Assembly (NCBI GenBank): GCA_028283765.1 | Contig: JAPWJY010000008.1 | Coordinates: 868,001 to 932,000 of the forward strand | Direction of reading: 5' to 3' | Source of the DNA: Parvibaculaceae bacterium | GTDB taxonomy: Bacteria > Pseudomonadota > Alphaproteobacteria > Parvibaculales > Parvibaculaceae | DNA: 64,000 nt | The notes under the pieces: model-generated | Databases searched by the model: none | What the model was told of the DNA's origin: nothing | What the model saw: only the letters and a program-made list of their open reading frames with translations | In this document: one piece after another, positions 18,670-27,363 of the stretch | Layout of the letters: every line of letters starts with the position of its first letter | Numbering within the stretch: the stretch's first letter is position 1 | Position numbers and translations under genes: made by a program

Positions 18670-19800
18670 TTACATATTTTGGGACAGAAGCGCCGTCACC
18701 TCCCGCGCCAGTGCGAGACTCGATGTCAGGCCCGGGCTTTCGATCCCGTAGAGGTTGACGAGCCCGGCAAGGCCGTGGCTTTCGGGCCCCTGAAGCACGA
18801 AATCCTCTTCCGCGCCGGGGGCGAGTTTCAGCTTGGGCCTCACGCCAGCATAGCCCGCCTGCAGGGCCCCGTCGGCAAGGCCGGGCCAGTAGCGCCGGAC
18901 GGCGGCATAGAAGCGCTCGCCGCGCGCCGGGTCCACGGCATAATCCGGCGCATCGACCCATTCCACATCGGGACCGAATTTCGCCTGTCCGCCCAGATCG
19001 AGCGTGAGGTGGACGCCGAGCCCGCCGGGCTCCGGCACCGGATAGATCAGCCGGGTGAAGGGCGCGCGTCCGGCAAGGGTGAAATAATTGCCCTTGGCGA
19101 ACAGCGGTTCGGGCACATGCGCGGCATCGAGCCCCTCGATCCGCCGGGCGACACCGGTTGCGGAAAGCCCGGCTGAATTGATCAGCCAGCGGCAATCGAG
19201 CGCCATCGGGGCATCGCCCCCCACATGCACGCGAAAGCCGTCCCCGCGCCGCTCCGCGCGTTGAAAGGGCGCTTCATAGGCGATCGCGCCGCCATGGTCC
19301 GCGATCTCGCCTGCATAGCTCAGCATCAGCCCATGGCTGTCCACGATCCCGGTGGAGGGCGAAATGAGCGCGGCGGCGCAGGCGGGCGAAAGCGCGGGTT
19401 CAAGCGCGCGCGCCGCATCGCCCGTCATTTCCGCCAGATCGTCGACGCCATTGGCGCGCGCGCGGCTCGCAATCGCGCCGAGCCCCGCCGCCTGTTCATC
19501 GCTCGTCGCGACGATCAGCTTGCCGCAGCGCCGGTAATTGAGCCCCCGGCTTTCCAGATATTGATAAAGCAGATGCCGCCCCTCGACGCAGAACCGCGCC
19601 TTGAGGCTGTCACGGGCATAATAGATGCCCGCATGAATGACCTCGCTGTTGCGCGCCGAGGTTTCGGTGCCGAAGGCGTTATGGCGTTCAAGCACGATCA
19701 CCTCGTGCCCGGCCCGCGCCACCTCCCGAGCCACCGCCAGCCCCACCACCCCCGCGCCGACAACCACGCAGTCCGTTTTGTCGATGTCAGTCATGGTCAT
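18670..19800 (-). CDS. FAD-dependent oxidoreductase, L-2-hydroxyglutarate oxidase/DAO family
   Basis: The 376-residue protein begins with a Rossmann FAD motif ([21 protein letters not shown]). It has [12 protein letters not shown], which is typical of the LhgO/YgaF branch of DAO oxidases, and a C-terminal [15 protein letters not shown] segment that closes the FAD site. Family members oxidise L-2-hydroxyglutarate or related 2-hydroxy acids at the membrane; the substrate here is not proven. ATG at 19800, with an alternative two codons in. It is divergent from the ferredoxin gene. Confidence 0.9.
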   Translation of the reverse strand: MTMTDIDKTDCVVVGAGVVGLAVAREVARAGHEVIVLERHNAFGTETSARNSEVIHAGIYYARDSLKARFCVEGRHLLYQYLESRGLNYRRCGKLIVATSDEQAAGLGAIASRARANGVDDLAEMTGDAARALEPALSPACAAALISPSTGIVDSHGLMLSYAGEIADHGGAIAYEAPFQRAERRGDGFRVHVGGDAPMALDCRWLINSAGLSATGVARRIEGLDAAHVPEPLFAKGNYFTLAGRAPFTRLIYPVPEPGGLGVHLTLDLGGQAKFGPDVEWVDAPDYAVDPARGERFYAAVRRYWPGLADGALQAGYAGVRPKLKLAPGAEEDFVLQGPESHGLAGLVNLYGIESPGLTSSLALAREVTALLSQNM

Positions 19801-19992
19801 GGCTCAGGCGGGTATCCGTTTCTCAGTCGGCAAAGACTGTTTATAGCCATGCCGGCGGGAAATAAACATTGGCCATCGCAGTATAAGGGGTGGGTGTGGC
19901 CCGCTTGCTGCGAGGGCACAGGGCTTGCCCCGTGCCCGCCCCTTATGCTACTTGCCCCCGGCGGGTCCGGACGGCAGGGCCCGGCGGTTTGA

Positions 19993-20334
<342 letters not shown>

Positions 20335-20356
20335 CCGGCGCTCTGCCTTCTTCCAT

Positions 20357-20382
20357 CCCCCTCGCTCCTCCGGGGTGAGGGG
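20357..20382. terminator. Possible terminator hairpin between ferredoxin and TetR genes
   Basis: CCCCTC (20358-20363) pairs with GAGGGG (20377-20382), and inner GC pairs leave a 3-nt loop. Only TTCT follows, so factor-independent termination would be weak. It sits 23 nt after the ferredoxin stop, in a convergent gap. Confidence 0.4.
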
Positions 20383-20426
20383 TTCTGAGTCGAATGTATA
20401 CGGAACATACCGCGCCAATACACGCC

Positions 20427-21323
20427 TCAAATAATCCGTACACTCATGATATTGTTCCCCTTGCCCTTGTGATCGAGGCTTTCACCCTTCGGTGACAGCG
20501 TCGCCGTCAGCATCTGGCGCATGATGTTCATCGACGAAAACGCCGAGACATTGATCGGCGCATCGGCCTTGATCGTGTAGCTGCGCGCCTCGAAGGGCAG
20601 GGCGGGGAAGCCGATGCCGGTGACGGTGCCCTCGAACTCTTTGCCGAGATAGGTGCCGCGCACGCGCGCGCCATAGGGGATCCATGCGGGGGGCGTCATG
20701 TCGCTCTCTTCATAGTTTCTGTAGGCCGGCGCGTAGATGCCGCGGCTCACCACCACTTCCGTCAACTCGCGCAGGCGGGCAAAGCTGATGCGCCCGGTCA
20801 GGTTGCCGGTGAGATGCAGGGAAATCAGGCCGTGGAGCGCCGAGTGCAGCAGCAGCCCCAGTTCCCTGACATCGCCGCGCACCTGTCCCTGCGCCTTCGC
20901 CGCGTGAAGGGGCGCGTCGGCGGCGGCGCGGTAGGCGTCGATGGCGGCCGTGAGTTCAGGCGTCCGCTCCGCGCGGCCCTGCGGCGAGCCGGTCAGCAGG
21001 AAATAGAGGTCCGGGTCTTCAAGGGCGAACGCCACATGGCTTTCGGCGATGGCGTGAATTTGCGCGGCGATGTCCGGTGCCTTTTCCAGCGCCGCTTTCG
21101 TCTGCGCCGTCAGCCGCTCCTGCGCCGCGATCCGCACGGCGGTCAGGATCGCGGTCTTGTCCCTGAAATAGCGGTAGGGCGTCGAGCGGCTGCATCCGGT
21201 TTCGGCGGCGAGGTTGCGCAGGCTCACCGCCTCGACGCCGTCGCGGCGAAAAAGTTTCGTGGCGGCCTCGACAAGTTGTCCCCGGAAATCGGCGATGTCG
21301 CGATCTGACAGTTTCTGGTTCAT
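20427..21323 (-). CDS. TetR-family regulator with an extra ~90-residue C-terminal domain
   Basis: The 298-residue product has a TetR DNA-binding domain at ~10-60 (AVSLRNLAAETGCSRSTPYRYFRDKTAIL) and a helical ligand domain to ~205. An additional segment follows at about 208-298 (PYGARVRGTYLGKEFEGTVTG, DAPINVSAFSSMN, TATLSPKG), rich in beta-type sequence. TetR proteins are usually 190-220 residues, so the tail is unusual. ATG 21323 fits the domain start; a longer frame to 21437 would run through the operator palindromes. Two adjacent 13-bp palindromes lie just upstream, suggesting autoregulation. Confidence 0.85.
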   Translation of the reverse strand: MNQKLSDRDIADFRGQLVEAATKLFRRDGVEAVSLRNLAAETGCSRSTPYRYFRDKTAILTAVRIAAQERLTAQTKAALEKAPDIAAQIHAIAESHVAFALEDPDLYFLLTGSPQGRAERTPELTAAIDAYRAAADAPLHAAKAQGQVRGDVRELGLLLHSALHGLISLHLTGNLTGRISFARLRELTEVVVSRGIYAPAYRNYEESDMTPPAWIPYGARVRGTYLGKEFEGTVTGIGFPALPFEARSYTIKADAPINVSAFSSMNIMRQMLTATLSPKGESLDHKGKGNNIMSVRII

Positions 21324-21345
21324 GGAGGCATCTTGCCTCACACCG

Positions 21346-21371
21346 TTGACACTGTCAATTGACGCCGTCAG
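21346..21371. promoter_or_regulatory. Tandem 13-bp palindromes upstream of the TetR gene
   Basis: TTGACA-C-TGTCAA (21346-21358) is a perfect palindrome. It abuts TTGACG-C-CGTCAG (21359-21371), which matches in five of six pairs. They lie 23-48 bp upstream of the TetR start codon, the classic place for an autoregulatory operator. The left copy also supplies TTGACA-like -35 sequence. Confidence 0.6.
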
Positions 21372-21390
21372 CGGTTGGCGGCGGGGCAAA

Positions 21391-21419
21391 CAAAAACCCC
21401 CGGCGCGGACGCCGGGGGC
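21391..21419 (-). terminator. Rho-independent terminator of the SDR gene
   Basis: On the minus strand CCCCCGGCG (complement of 21410-21418) forms a perfect 9-bp stem with CGCCGGGGG (complement of 21397-21405) around a 4-nt loop. TTTTTG follows (complement of 21391-21396). It lies about 50 bases beyond the SDR stop and 70 bases upstream of the TetR gene, insulating the two. Confidence 0.88.
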
Positions 21420-21467
21420 TGGATCGGAGGCTGCCAAAAGCGGGCCTTGACCTGTCTTAATCGGCTC

Positions 21468-22379
21468 TTAATCGACCGGTTTGCCGGACGCGAGGGTGAA
21501 GAATTTGCCGGTCTGCTCGCCGCCCTGGAAATAGGGGGTGGCGTTGGAGAAGTCGGTGATCTTCGCCCAGTGCGCGGCGACCTTCTCGGCGCTGAGGCCG
21601 TCGCGGCCGAGATAGAGGCCGGCGGATTCCTCGATGCGGGCGGCGGCGAAGACGCCGGCCCCGGCGCACAGGATCTGGCCGGTCGGGGCGTCCTCGGACA
21701 CCAGATAGATGACGCCGGGCGTCACGCTTTCAGGCGTCAGCATCTGCTCGGCTTCCGGCGGCATCAGGTCGGCGGTCATGCGCGTATAGGCGACCGGCGC
21801 GAGCGCGTTGCAATGGATGTTGTCCTTCTGGCCTTCGAGCTTCAGCGTGTTGATGAAGCCGACGACGCCGAGTTTCGCCGCGCCGTAATTGGTCTGGCCG
21901 AAGTTGCCGTAAAGGCCCGACGAGGAGGAGGTGACGACGATACGGCCGTATTTCTGCTCGCGCATGATCGGCCAGACTGCCTTGGTGGGCTTGACGGTGC
22001 CGAAAAGGTGAACGTCTACAACGAGTTCGAAGTCGCCGAACTCCATCTTGGTGAACGACTTGTCGCGCAGGATGCCGGCGTTGTTGATCAGGATGTCGAT
22101 CCGGCCGAAGGCGTCGATGGTCTCCTTGACCATGTGCTCGACGCCTGCGTCGTCCGTTACCGACGAGCCGTTGGCGATGGCTTCGCCGCCGAGCGCCTTG
22201 ATTTCATCGACCACGGCCTTCGCCGCGTCCGATGAGCCGCCCTTGCCGTCGCGCGAACCGCCGAGATCGTTGACCACGACCTTCGCGCCGCGCCGTGCGA
22301 GTTCAAGAGCATGGCTGCGGCCAAGCCCGCCGCCCGCGCCGGTGACAATGGCGACTTTGCCGTCGAAACGAATACTCAT
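21468..22379 (-). CDS. SDR-family dehydrogenase, MFE-2-like 3-hydroxyacyl-CoA dehydrogenase type
   Basis: This 303-residue short-chain dehydrogenase has the cofactor motif TGAGGGLGR, NNAG at the strand end and YGAAK active-site Tyr/Lys. The N-terminal segment with VVVNDLGGSRDGKGGS closely matches the dehydrogenase part of peroxisomal multifunctional enzyme 2 and related steroid or fatty-acid beta-oxidation enzymes. A role in oxidising 3-hydroxyacyl-CoA or a hydroxysteroid-like compound is inferred. The start at 22379 gives MSIRFDGKVAIVTG. It is divergent from an MFS transporter across a palindromic operator and ends in a clean terminator. Confidence 0.9.
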   Translation of the reverse strand: MSIRFDGKVAIVTGAGGGLGRSHALELARRGAKVVVNDLGGSRDGKGGSSDAAKAVVDEIKALGGEAIANGSSVTDDAGVEHMVKETIDAFGRIDILINNAGILRDKSFTKMEFGDFELVVDVHLFGTVKPTKAVWPIMREQKYGRIVVTSSSSGLYGNFGQTNYGAAKLGVVGFINTLKLEGQKDNIHCNALAPVAYTRMTADLMPPEAEQMLTPESVTPGVIYLVSEDAPTGQILCAGAGVFAAARIEESAGLYLGRDGLSAEKVAAHWAKITDFSNATPYFQGGEQTGKFFTLASGKPVD

Positions 22380-22507
22380 GGCTCTTCTTCTCCGTTTGTG
22401 GATTGGGTATGGCGGCTGCACTGGCGTCTTTGTGCCCAATGGCGGTGCGGGGGTCAAGCGCCGCCGGGTCGCAACGCGGTTGCCAAGTCCGCATTCAACT
22501 CGTAAAA

Positions 22508-22523
22508 CTTATTAACTAATAAG
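22508..22523. promoter_or_regulatory. Perfect inverted repeat CTTATTA-AC-TAATAAG
   Basis: Seven-base arms with a 2-nt centre lie 22 bp upstream of the MFS start and 129 bp from the divergent SDR start. The layout is that of a repressor operator shared by the pair. No regulator is directly adjacent, but TetR genes lie on both sides. Confidence 0.55.
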
Positions 22524-22545
22524 ACACCCAGGGAGGGGTTGCCAT

Positions 22546-24009
22546 ATGAGTGTCACGACGGGCGTGCGCGCTGTCGAGCGAACAGCCATGAATACACGTC
22601 TGGAAGGGGACACGAAGGCGCTCTCCACATGGCAACTCGTGGCCTATGGGCAGGTCGTGGTGCCGCTCGCCATCATCGGATTGCCCCTCGCGATCTATAT
22701 TCCGCCGTTTTATTCGCAGACTCTGGGGCTCGATCTCGCCTCGGTCGGCTTCATCCTGCTGATAGCGCGGCTGGCGGATGTGTTCATCGACCCGATGGTG
22801 GGCCATTTCAGCGACAGCACGCATACGCGCTGGGGCCGGCGGCGTCCCTGGGTTCTGGCGGGCGTGCCGGTCATGATGGTCTCGGCCTTCATGCTGCTGG
22901 TGCCGCAGGGGGAGGTTACCAACCTCTATCTGTTCATCTGGATCTGCGCGATCTATCTGGGCTTCACGCTGATCACCATTCCCTACGGGGCGTGGGGAGC
23001 GGAACTCTCCGGCGATTATCACGAGCGCAACCGGATCACCGGCAGCCGCGAAATATTCCTGCTGGTCGGGCTGCTGATGGCGATCACGGCGCCCATTCTT
23101 GGCGGCTATCAGAGCGGCGCGGATGCCGCGCCAAAAGCGGCCTTTCACGCCATGGCGGCGCTGGGCTGGATGACGGTCATCCTGACGCCCGTCGGCGCTT
23201 TCTTTCTGCTTCTCTTCGTGCCGGAACCCTATTCGAAAAAAGTATTCCGCATGTCGTTGCGCAAGGGATTAAGGATCGCCATGCGCAATGGCCCGTTCCG
23301 GCTCATTCTCTACACGACGATTCTGGGTTCCTTCGCCGGATCGCTGAATGCCTCGGTCGCCATTTTCTTCTTCGATCACATCGCCAACCTCGGCAAGAGC
23401 GCCTCGGCCCTGATTTTCGTGCTGTTTCTTTCCGGCGTGATCGGATCGCCCTTCTGGGTTCGCATCGGGGGGCGGATCGGCAAGCACAAGGCCATCGTCA
23501 TTGCCGGCACGGTCAGCATGGTGGCCTTCGCCGCCGTGCCGGTGCTCATTTATGTGGTGCGCCCGGTTGCGCCCGATCTCGTTATCTGGGGCATGTTCGC
23601 GATAACGATCATTCAGGGGCTGAGCATCGGCGCCGCACCCATTCTCGGCCAGTCCATGATGGCGGATGTGGTCGATCTCGATACGCTGAAAAGCGGGGAG
23701 CAGCGGGCGGGATTCATGATCGCGTTCGTCTCCATGCTCAGAAAGGCCTTCGAGGCGGCGGGGCTCGTGGCCCTGCCTATTCTGGCCTGGGCCGGTTTCG
23801 ACCCGATGAGCTATAACAATACGCCCGCCGCCAATTTTACGCTGCTCGCCATGTATTGTCTGGCGCCGATGGCGCTCTGGAGCATCACGATCGTTCTGAT
23901 CTCCCGCTATCCGATCACGCAGGAGCGCCAGGTCCGCCTGCGTCTCGCACTGGAAAAGAAGCTCGTCCGCAAACGGGCCGCCGCCCTGGCACTGGAACAG
24001 GAAGTCTGA
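22546..24009 (+). CDS. MFS transporter, GPH (glycoside-pentoside-hexuronide:cation symporter) family
   Basis: This 487-residue protein has twelve predicted membrane segments. It carries the GPH hallmark RLADVFIDPMVGHFSDSTHTRWGRRRPW in loop 2-3 and MMADVVDLDTLKSGEQRAG in the second half, with a basic C-terminal tail. GPH family members import sugars and other solutes with Na+ or H+. Linkage to an MFE-2-like dehydrogenase suggests a hydrophobic carboxylate or steroid-like substrate instead (inference). AGGGAGG a few bases upstream supports ATG 22546. Confidence 0.9.
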   Translation: MSVTTGVRAVERTAMNTRLEGDTKALSTWQLVAYGQVVVPLAIIGLPLAIYIPPFYSQTLGLDLASVGFILLIARLADVFIDPMVGHFSDSTHTRWGRRRPWVLAGVPVMMVSAFMLLVPQGEVTNLYLFIWICAIYLGFTLITIPYGAWGAELSGDYHERNRITGSREIFLLVGLLMAITAPILGGYQSGADAAPKAAFHAMAALGWMTVILTPVGAFFLLLFVPEPYSKKVFRMSLRKGLRIAMRNGPFRLILYTTILGSFAGSLNASVAIFFFDHIANLGKSASALIFVLFLSGVIGSPFWVRIGGRIGKHKAIVIAGTVSMVAFAAVPVLIYVVRPVAPDLVIWGMFAITIIQGLSIGAAPILGQSMMADVVDLDTLKSGEQRAGFMIAFVSMLRKAFEAAGLVALPILAWAGFDPMSYNNTPAANFTLLAMYCLAPMALWSITIVLISRYPITQERQVRLRLALEKKLVRKRAAALALEQEV

Positions 24010-24039
24010 ATAGCCCTCCTGACAGACAAGGGGGGCGTC

Positions 24040-24459
24040 CTATCCCCGGACTTTCTTGATGATGCCACTGTAGTTGAGCAGGACGCGCGCGCCGGTTACG
24101 ATCTGGCCGCGGACGAAGACCATGCTGCCGGTCTCGCGCACGACGTCACCTTTGGCCTCGATGAAATCGCCGGCGCCCGCCGTGCCGATGAATTCGGAAT
24201 TGAACGAGATGGTGACGCCAAAACCGTTGATCTGGTCTCTGGCGATCATGAACAGCGAATAATCGGCGAAGGTCATCAGCATGCCGCCATGGAGCGAGCC
24301 ATGCGCATTGCAATGATGCGGGGCGGCTTCAAAAGCCGCCTCATAGCCTCCCGATGGCGATTTCCTGAAATAGAAGGGGCCCGCATGGTCCTCGAACGGG
24401 TCCGTTCCCCCATCCCAGCTCTGATAGCCTTCAAGCCGGCCAACCGGTATGCCGCTCAT
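24040..24459 (-). CDS. PaaI-family hotdog thioesterase
   Basis: This 139-residue single hotdog domain carries the family motif HGSLHGGMLMTFADYS, with NAHG supplying the catalytic-site region, and SFNSEFIGTAGAGDFIEA strands. It probably hydrolyses acyl-CoA or aryl-CoA esters. ATG 24459 follows AGGTGA; an upstream GTG at 24468 would add three residues. It is convergent with the MFS gene (30-nt gap) and lies downstream of, and on the same strand as, a TetR regulator. Confidence 0.87.
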   Translation of the reverse strand: MSGIPVGRLEGYQSWDGGTDPFEDHAGPFYFRKSPSGGYEAAFEAAPHHCNAHGSLHGGMLMTFADYSLFMIARDQINGFGVTISFNSEFIGTAGAGDFIEAKGDVVRETGSMVFVRGQIVTGARVLLNYSGIIKKVRG

Positions 24460-24555
24460 GTCACTCACCTGTCTGATTGGAGACTGGCGGGGTCATAACA
24501 GCATAAAAGGAGGGACGAAACCCGTGATCGGTCCGATACCGGCAGATGGCGGAAA

Positions 24556-25191
24556 TCAGGAGAGATGGAGATCGAGATAGGCGATCTGCATCTTGATGAT
24601 CTCGGCGGTGATTTCCGGATGCCGGTATGCCAGGGTCCGCCCCGTATTATCGGACTCGAATATGCTTTCCCCTGTTGCGACAATCGTCCTGGACAGCATG
24701 TTCGGCAGGGTCATGTCACTTGCTGAAAGACGGCGGCGCAGCCCCTCAGAGATGAACCGGGCAATGCCGGTGCCGACCCGCCTGTCGAAATTCACGAAAT
24801 TGGGATCGGCCTCGATGGCCTTGCGAATGGCGAGGGAACCCTTGCGGCCGGTGCCGGCTACGATCAGCCTGTAAATGTAATCCGTATAGACCGCGCGCCA
24901 GTCCGCAGCCCACGCAAATTCATCGGGAAAGCTTGCGTAAATCTGCTGGTACTCATGGATCATCCGATCCGCGAGCGCCATCACCACGGCCTGCTTGTTC
25001 GGAAAATATTGATAGAGGGAGGCGATATTCACCTCGGCCCGGTCGGCAATGTGATTGGTTGTCAAGCCCACGGAACCACGTTCTTCAAGCAATTCGGCTG
25101 TTGCCTCAAGAATCCTGGACACTCTCTGGCGCGCACGCTCTTGTACAGGCCGTTTGCGCGGCTGCACTTCCAAGGCGATCGATGCCTCCAT
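24556..25191 (-). CDS. TetR-family transcriptional regulator
   Basis: The 211-residue protein has an N-terminal basic arm (QPRKRPVQERARQRV), then a TetR helix-turn-helix (VGLTTNHIADRAEVNIASLYQYFPNKQAVV) and a helical effector domain. ATG 25191 (MEASIALEVQ) is favoured; a longer frame would read through the operator palindrome. It is divergent from the acyl-CoA dehydrogenase gene 400 bases away, which is its likely target along with the thioesterase. Confidence 0.9.
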   Translation of the reverse strand: MEASIALEVQPRKRPVQERARQRVSRILEATAELLEERGSVGLTTNHIADRAEVNIASLYQYFPNKQAVVMALADRMIHEYQQIYASFPDEFAWAADWRAVYTDYIYRLIVAGTGRKGSLAIRKAIEADPNFVNFDRRVGTGIARFISEGLRRRLSASDMTLPNMLSRTIVATGESIFESDNTGRTLAYRHPEITAEIIKMQIAYLDLHLS

Positions 25192-25219
25192 ATTCCACCC
25201 ATTCCCCGCAAAAAAACCA

Positions 25220-25241
25220 TCATTCTGCCATGGGAGAATGA
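25220..25241. promoter_or_regulatory. Near-perfect 22-bp palindrome, probable TetR operator
   Basis: Arms TCATTCT (25220-25226) and AGAATGA (25235-25241) flank a central CCATGG with one mismatched G/G pair. It is 29 bp upstream of the TetR start codon, the usual position for autoregulation. Confidence 0.6.
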
Positions 25242-25285
25242 GGTCAAATTGGTATGGTGACAATATAAATAAGCCCCGCCTTTGG

Positions 25286-25304
25286 AAAAATTTAATAAAT
25301 TTTT
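25286..25304. promoter_or_regulatory. AT-only palindrome AAAAATTTA-A-TAAATTTTT
   Basis: A perfect 9-bp inverted repeat around one A, composed only of A and T in a GC-rich genome. It could be an operator or a nucleoid-protein/UP-element site for the divergent promoters. It has no T-run context relative to any gene end, so it is not a terminator. Confidence 0.4.
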
Positions 25305-25592
25305 ATGGCTATATTTTAAGGGCATCGGAAACAGCAGAGACAGATTGCTTGTGTCCCGCTTCCCATTCCAGAGTGATTGATCTTTCGCCTGAGCCCCTGA
25401 TCTGCCGGCAGGGACTCCCGGAATCAGGACCGCGACGGCCGGCCTTTCCGTATGGACGCAAAGGCAAGATGCTTCGCCATGCCGGCAGAAAACCGGCGCA
25501 GGCAAATTTTTATGAAGAACCGGATTCTCTTTTGCCGGTCATGTTCTAAAGTCGCCCCTTGAACCGTGTAGAAAAACAAGAGATCTGATCCC

Positions 25593-26744
25593 ATGGCCTA
25601 TGACGCCGAGACCCGCGAACAACTCATTTCAACGATCCGCCGCTTCGTGACGGAACGTCTGCGCCCGCTGGAGGAGCAGGTCTCCGAAAACGATGAAGTG
25701 CCGGCCGACGTGGTCCAGGAAATGAAGGATCTGGGGCTTTTCGGCATCTCGATCCCTGCGGAATATGGCGGGCTTGGCCTCAATATGGAGGAAGAATGCC
25801 TGCTCATGTTCGAGATGGGGCGCACCTCGCCAGCCTTCCGCTCGGTGTTCGGCACCAATGTCGGCATCGGCAGCCAGGGCATCGTCATGCACGGCCGCCC
25901 CGACCAGAAGGAATATTGGCTGCCCAGGGTGGCGAGCGGCGAAGTCATCACCAGCTTTGCCCTGACGGAGCCTGAGGCGGGATCGGACGCGGCATCCTTG
26001 CGCACCACGGCCATCCGCGACGGCGACCATTATGTGATCAACGGCACCAAGCGCTTCATCACCAACGCCAACAAGGCCCATGCCTTCACGCTGATGGCCC
26101 GCACGGACCCCAGGACGCCGGGCGCAAAGGGCGTTTCCGCCTTTATCGTGCCCCGGGATACGCCCGGCATCAGCATCGGCAAGCCCGACAAGAAGATGGG
26201 CCAGCAGGGCGCTCATATCTGCGACGTGATTTTTGAAAATGCGCGGATTCCGGCCGATTGCCTGCTGGGCGAGCAGGAGGGCAAGGGCTTCATCACCGCC
26301 ATGCAGGTGCTGGAGCGCGGCCGTCTGCATATTTCGGCCATCTGTGTGGGCGTAGCCGAGCGGCTGATCGAGGATTCGACCCGCTATGCCGCCGAGCGCC
26401 GCCAGTTCGGCGCGCCCATCGGCAATCTGCAACTGGTGCAGGCCATGCTGGCGGACTGCAAGACCGAGGCCTATGCGGCGCGCTGCATGGTCATGGATGC
26501 CGCCCGCCGCCGCGATCTGGGCGAGGACGTCGGCACCGAAAGCTCCTGCACCAAGCTCTTCGCTTCCGAAGCGGTGGGCCGCATTGCCGACCGGGCCGTG
26601 CAGATTCATGGTGGCGCGGGCTATGTGGCGGATTACGGCATCGAGCGCTTCTATCGAGATGTGCGCATTTTCCGCATCTATGAGGGCACCAGCCAGGTGC
26701 AGCAGGTCATCATCGCCCGCAACATGCTGAAGGAATTTGCCTGA
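25593..26744 (+). CDS. Acyl-CoA dehydrogenase
   Basis: This 383-residue FAD enzyme introduces a 2,3-double bond into acyl-CoA. It shows FALTEPEAGSDAASLRT (FAD-binding signature 1), GGAGYVADYGIERFYRDVRIFRIYEGTSQVQQ (signature 2), and the catalytic glutamate in YEGTS near the C-terminus. Electrons would pass to ETF. It is followed 3 nt later by a UDG-family gene, with which it is probably co-transcribed although the functions look unrelated. Likely controlled by the divergent TetR protein. Confidence 0.95.
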   Translation: MAYDAETREQLISTIRRFVTERLRPLEEQVSENDEVPADVVQEMKDLGLFGISIPAEYGGLGLNMEEECLLMFEMGRTSPAFRSVFGTNVGIGSQGIVMHGRPDQKEYWLPRVASGEVITSFALTEPEAGSDAASLRTTAIRDGDHYVINGTKRFITNANKAHAFTLMARTDPRTPGAKGVSAFIVPRDTPGISIGKPDKKMGQQGAHICDVIFENARIPADCLLGEQEGKGFITAMQVLERGRLHISAICVGVAERLIEDSTRYAAERRQFGAPIGNLQLVQAMLADCKTEAYAARCMVMDAARRRDLGEDVGTESSCTKLFASEAVGRIADRAVQIHGGAGYVADYGIERFYRDVRIFRIYEGTSQVQQVIIARNMLKEFA

Positions 26745-26747
26745 AGC

Positions 26748-27356
26748 GTGAGCACCCGTTCCATCGAGAGGCTGGAAGCCGAGATCAGAGCCTGCCGGAT
26801 CTGTGTTGAAAGGCCTCTGGGCAGCCCCCTGCCGCAGGAGCCCCGGCCCGTGGTCCGGCTTTCGTCGTGTGCGCGCATCTGCGTGGCCGGGCAGGCCCCG
26901 GGCACGCGGGTGCAGGCCTCGGGCGTGCCTTTCAGCGATCCTTCGGGCGAGCGGCTGAGAGACTGGATGGGGATCGGGCCGGAATTGTTCTACGACACGG
27001 ACAGGGTTGCGATCGTGCCGATGGGTTTCTGCTTTCCCGGACTCGACGCCAGCGGCAGCGACCGGCCGCCGCGGCGCGAGTGCCGGGAGGCATGGCATGA
27101 GCGGGTGTTCGGGCAGATGCCCCAGCTTGAACTGATCCTGCCCATCGGCGTCTATGCGCAGCGGTTCCATCTGGGCGCGCATAACCGCAAAAGCGTTTCG
27201 GAAACCGTGGCGCACTGGCGGGACTTCCTGCCGGGCTATCTGCCATTGCCGCACCCATCATGGCGCAACAGCGGCTGGCTCAAGCGCAATCCCTGGTTCG
27301 AGGCCGAAGTTCTGCCTTATTTACGTACCGAAGTACGTCGCCTGATAGCGTCATGA
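26748..27356 (+). CDS. Uracil-DNA glycosylase-superfamily protein
   Basis: This 202-residue protein has the glycosylase-fold motif A (AGQAPGTRVQASGVPFSDPSGERL, equivalent to GExPG...G.PF) and the C-terminal LPHPSWRNSGW (equivalent to HPSP). N-terminal CRIC and later cysteines might bind an Fe-S cluster as in family 4 enzymes, but the spacing is not canonical. It may excise uracil or be a diverged relative of unknown base preference. GTG start at 26748, immediately behind the acyl-CoA dehydrogenase stop. Confidence 0.82.
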   Translation: MSTRSIERLEAEIRACRICVERPLGSPLPQEPRPVVRLSSCARICVAGQAPGTRVQASGVPFSDPSGERLRDWMGIGPELFYDTDRVAIVPMGFCFPGLDASGSDRPPRRECREAWHERVFGQMPQLELILPIGVYAQRFHLGAHNRKSVSETVAHWRDFLPGYLPLPHPSWRNSGWLKRNPWFEAEVLPYLRTEVRRLIAS

Positions 27357-27363
27357 GCCTTTT

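Larger units (their letters stand above)
25192..25592. other. Divergent intergenic region with two palindromes
   Basis: No gene is supported in these 401 bases. The half near the TetR gene is AT-rich and contains the two palindromes listed separately. The half near the acyl-CoA dehydrogenase is GC-rich and featureless. It must contain promoters in both directions. Confidence 0.5.

Noticed and set aside
27323-27338. ACGTAC-CGAA-GTACGT hairpin as a terminator of the UDG-family gene
   Set aside because: It lies inside the coding sequence, 18 bases before the stop, with no T-run, and transcription probably continues into the lipase gene.
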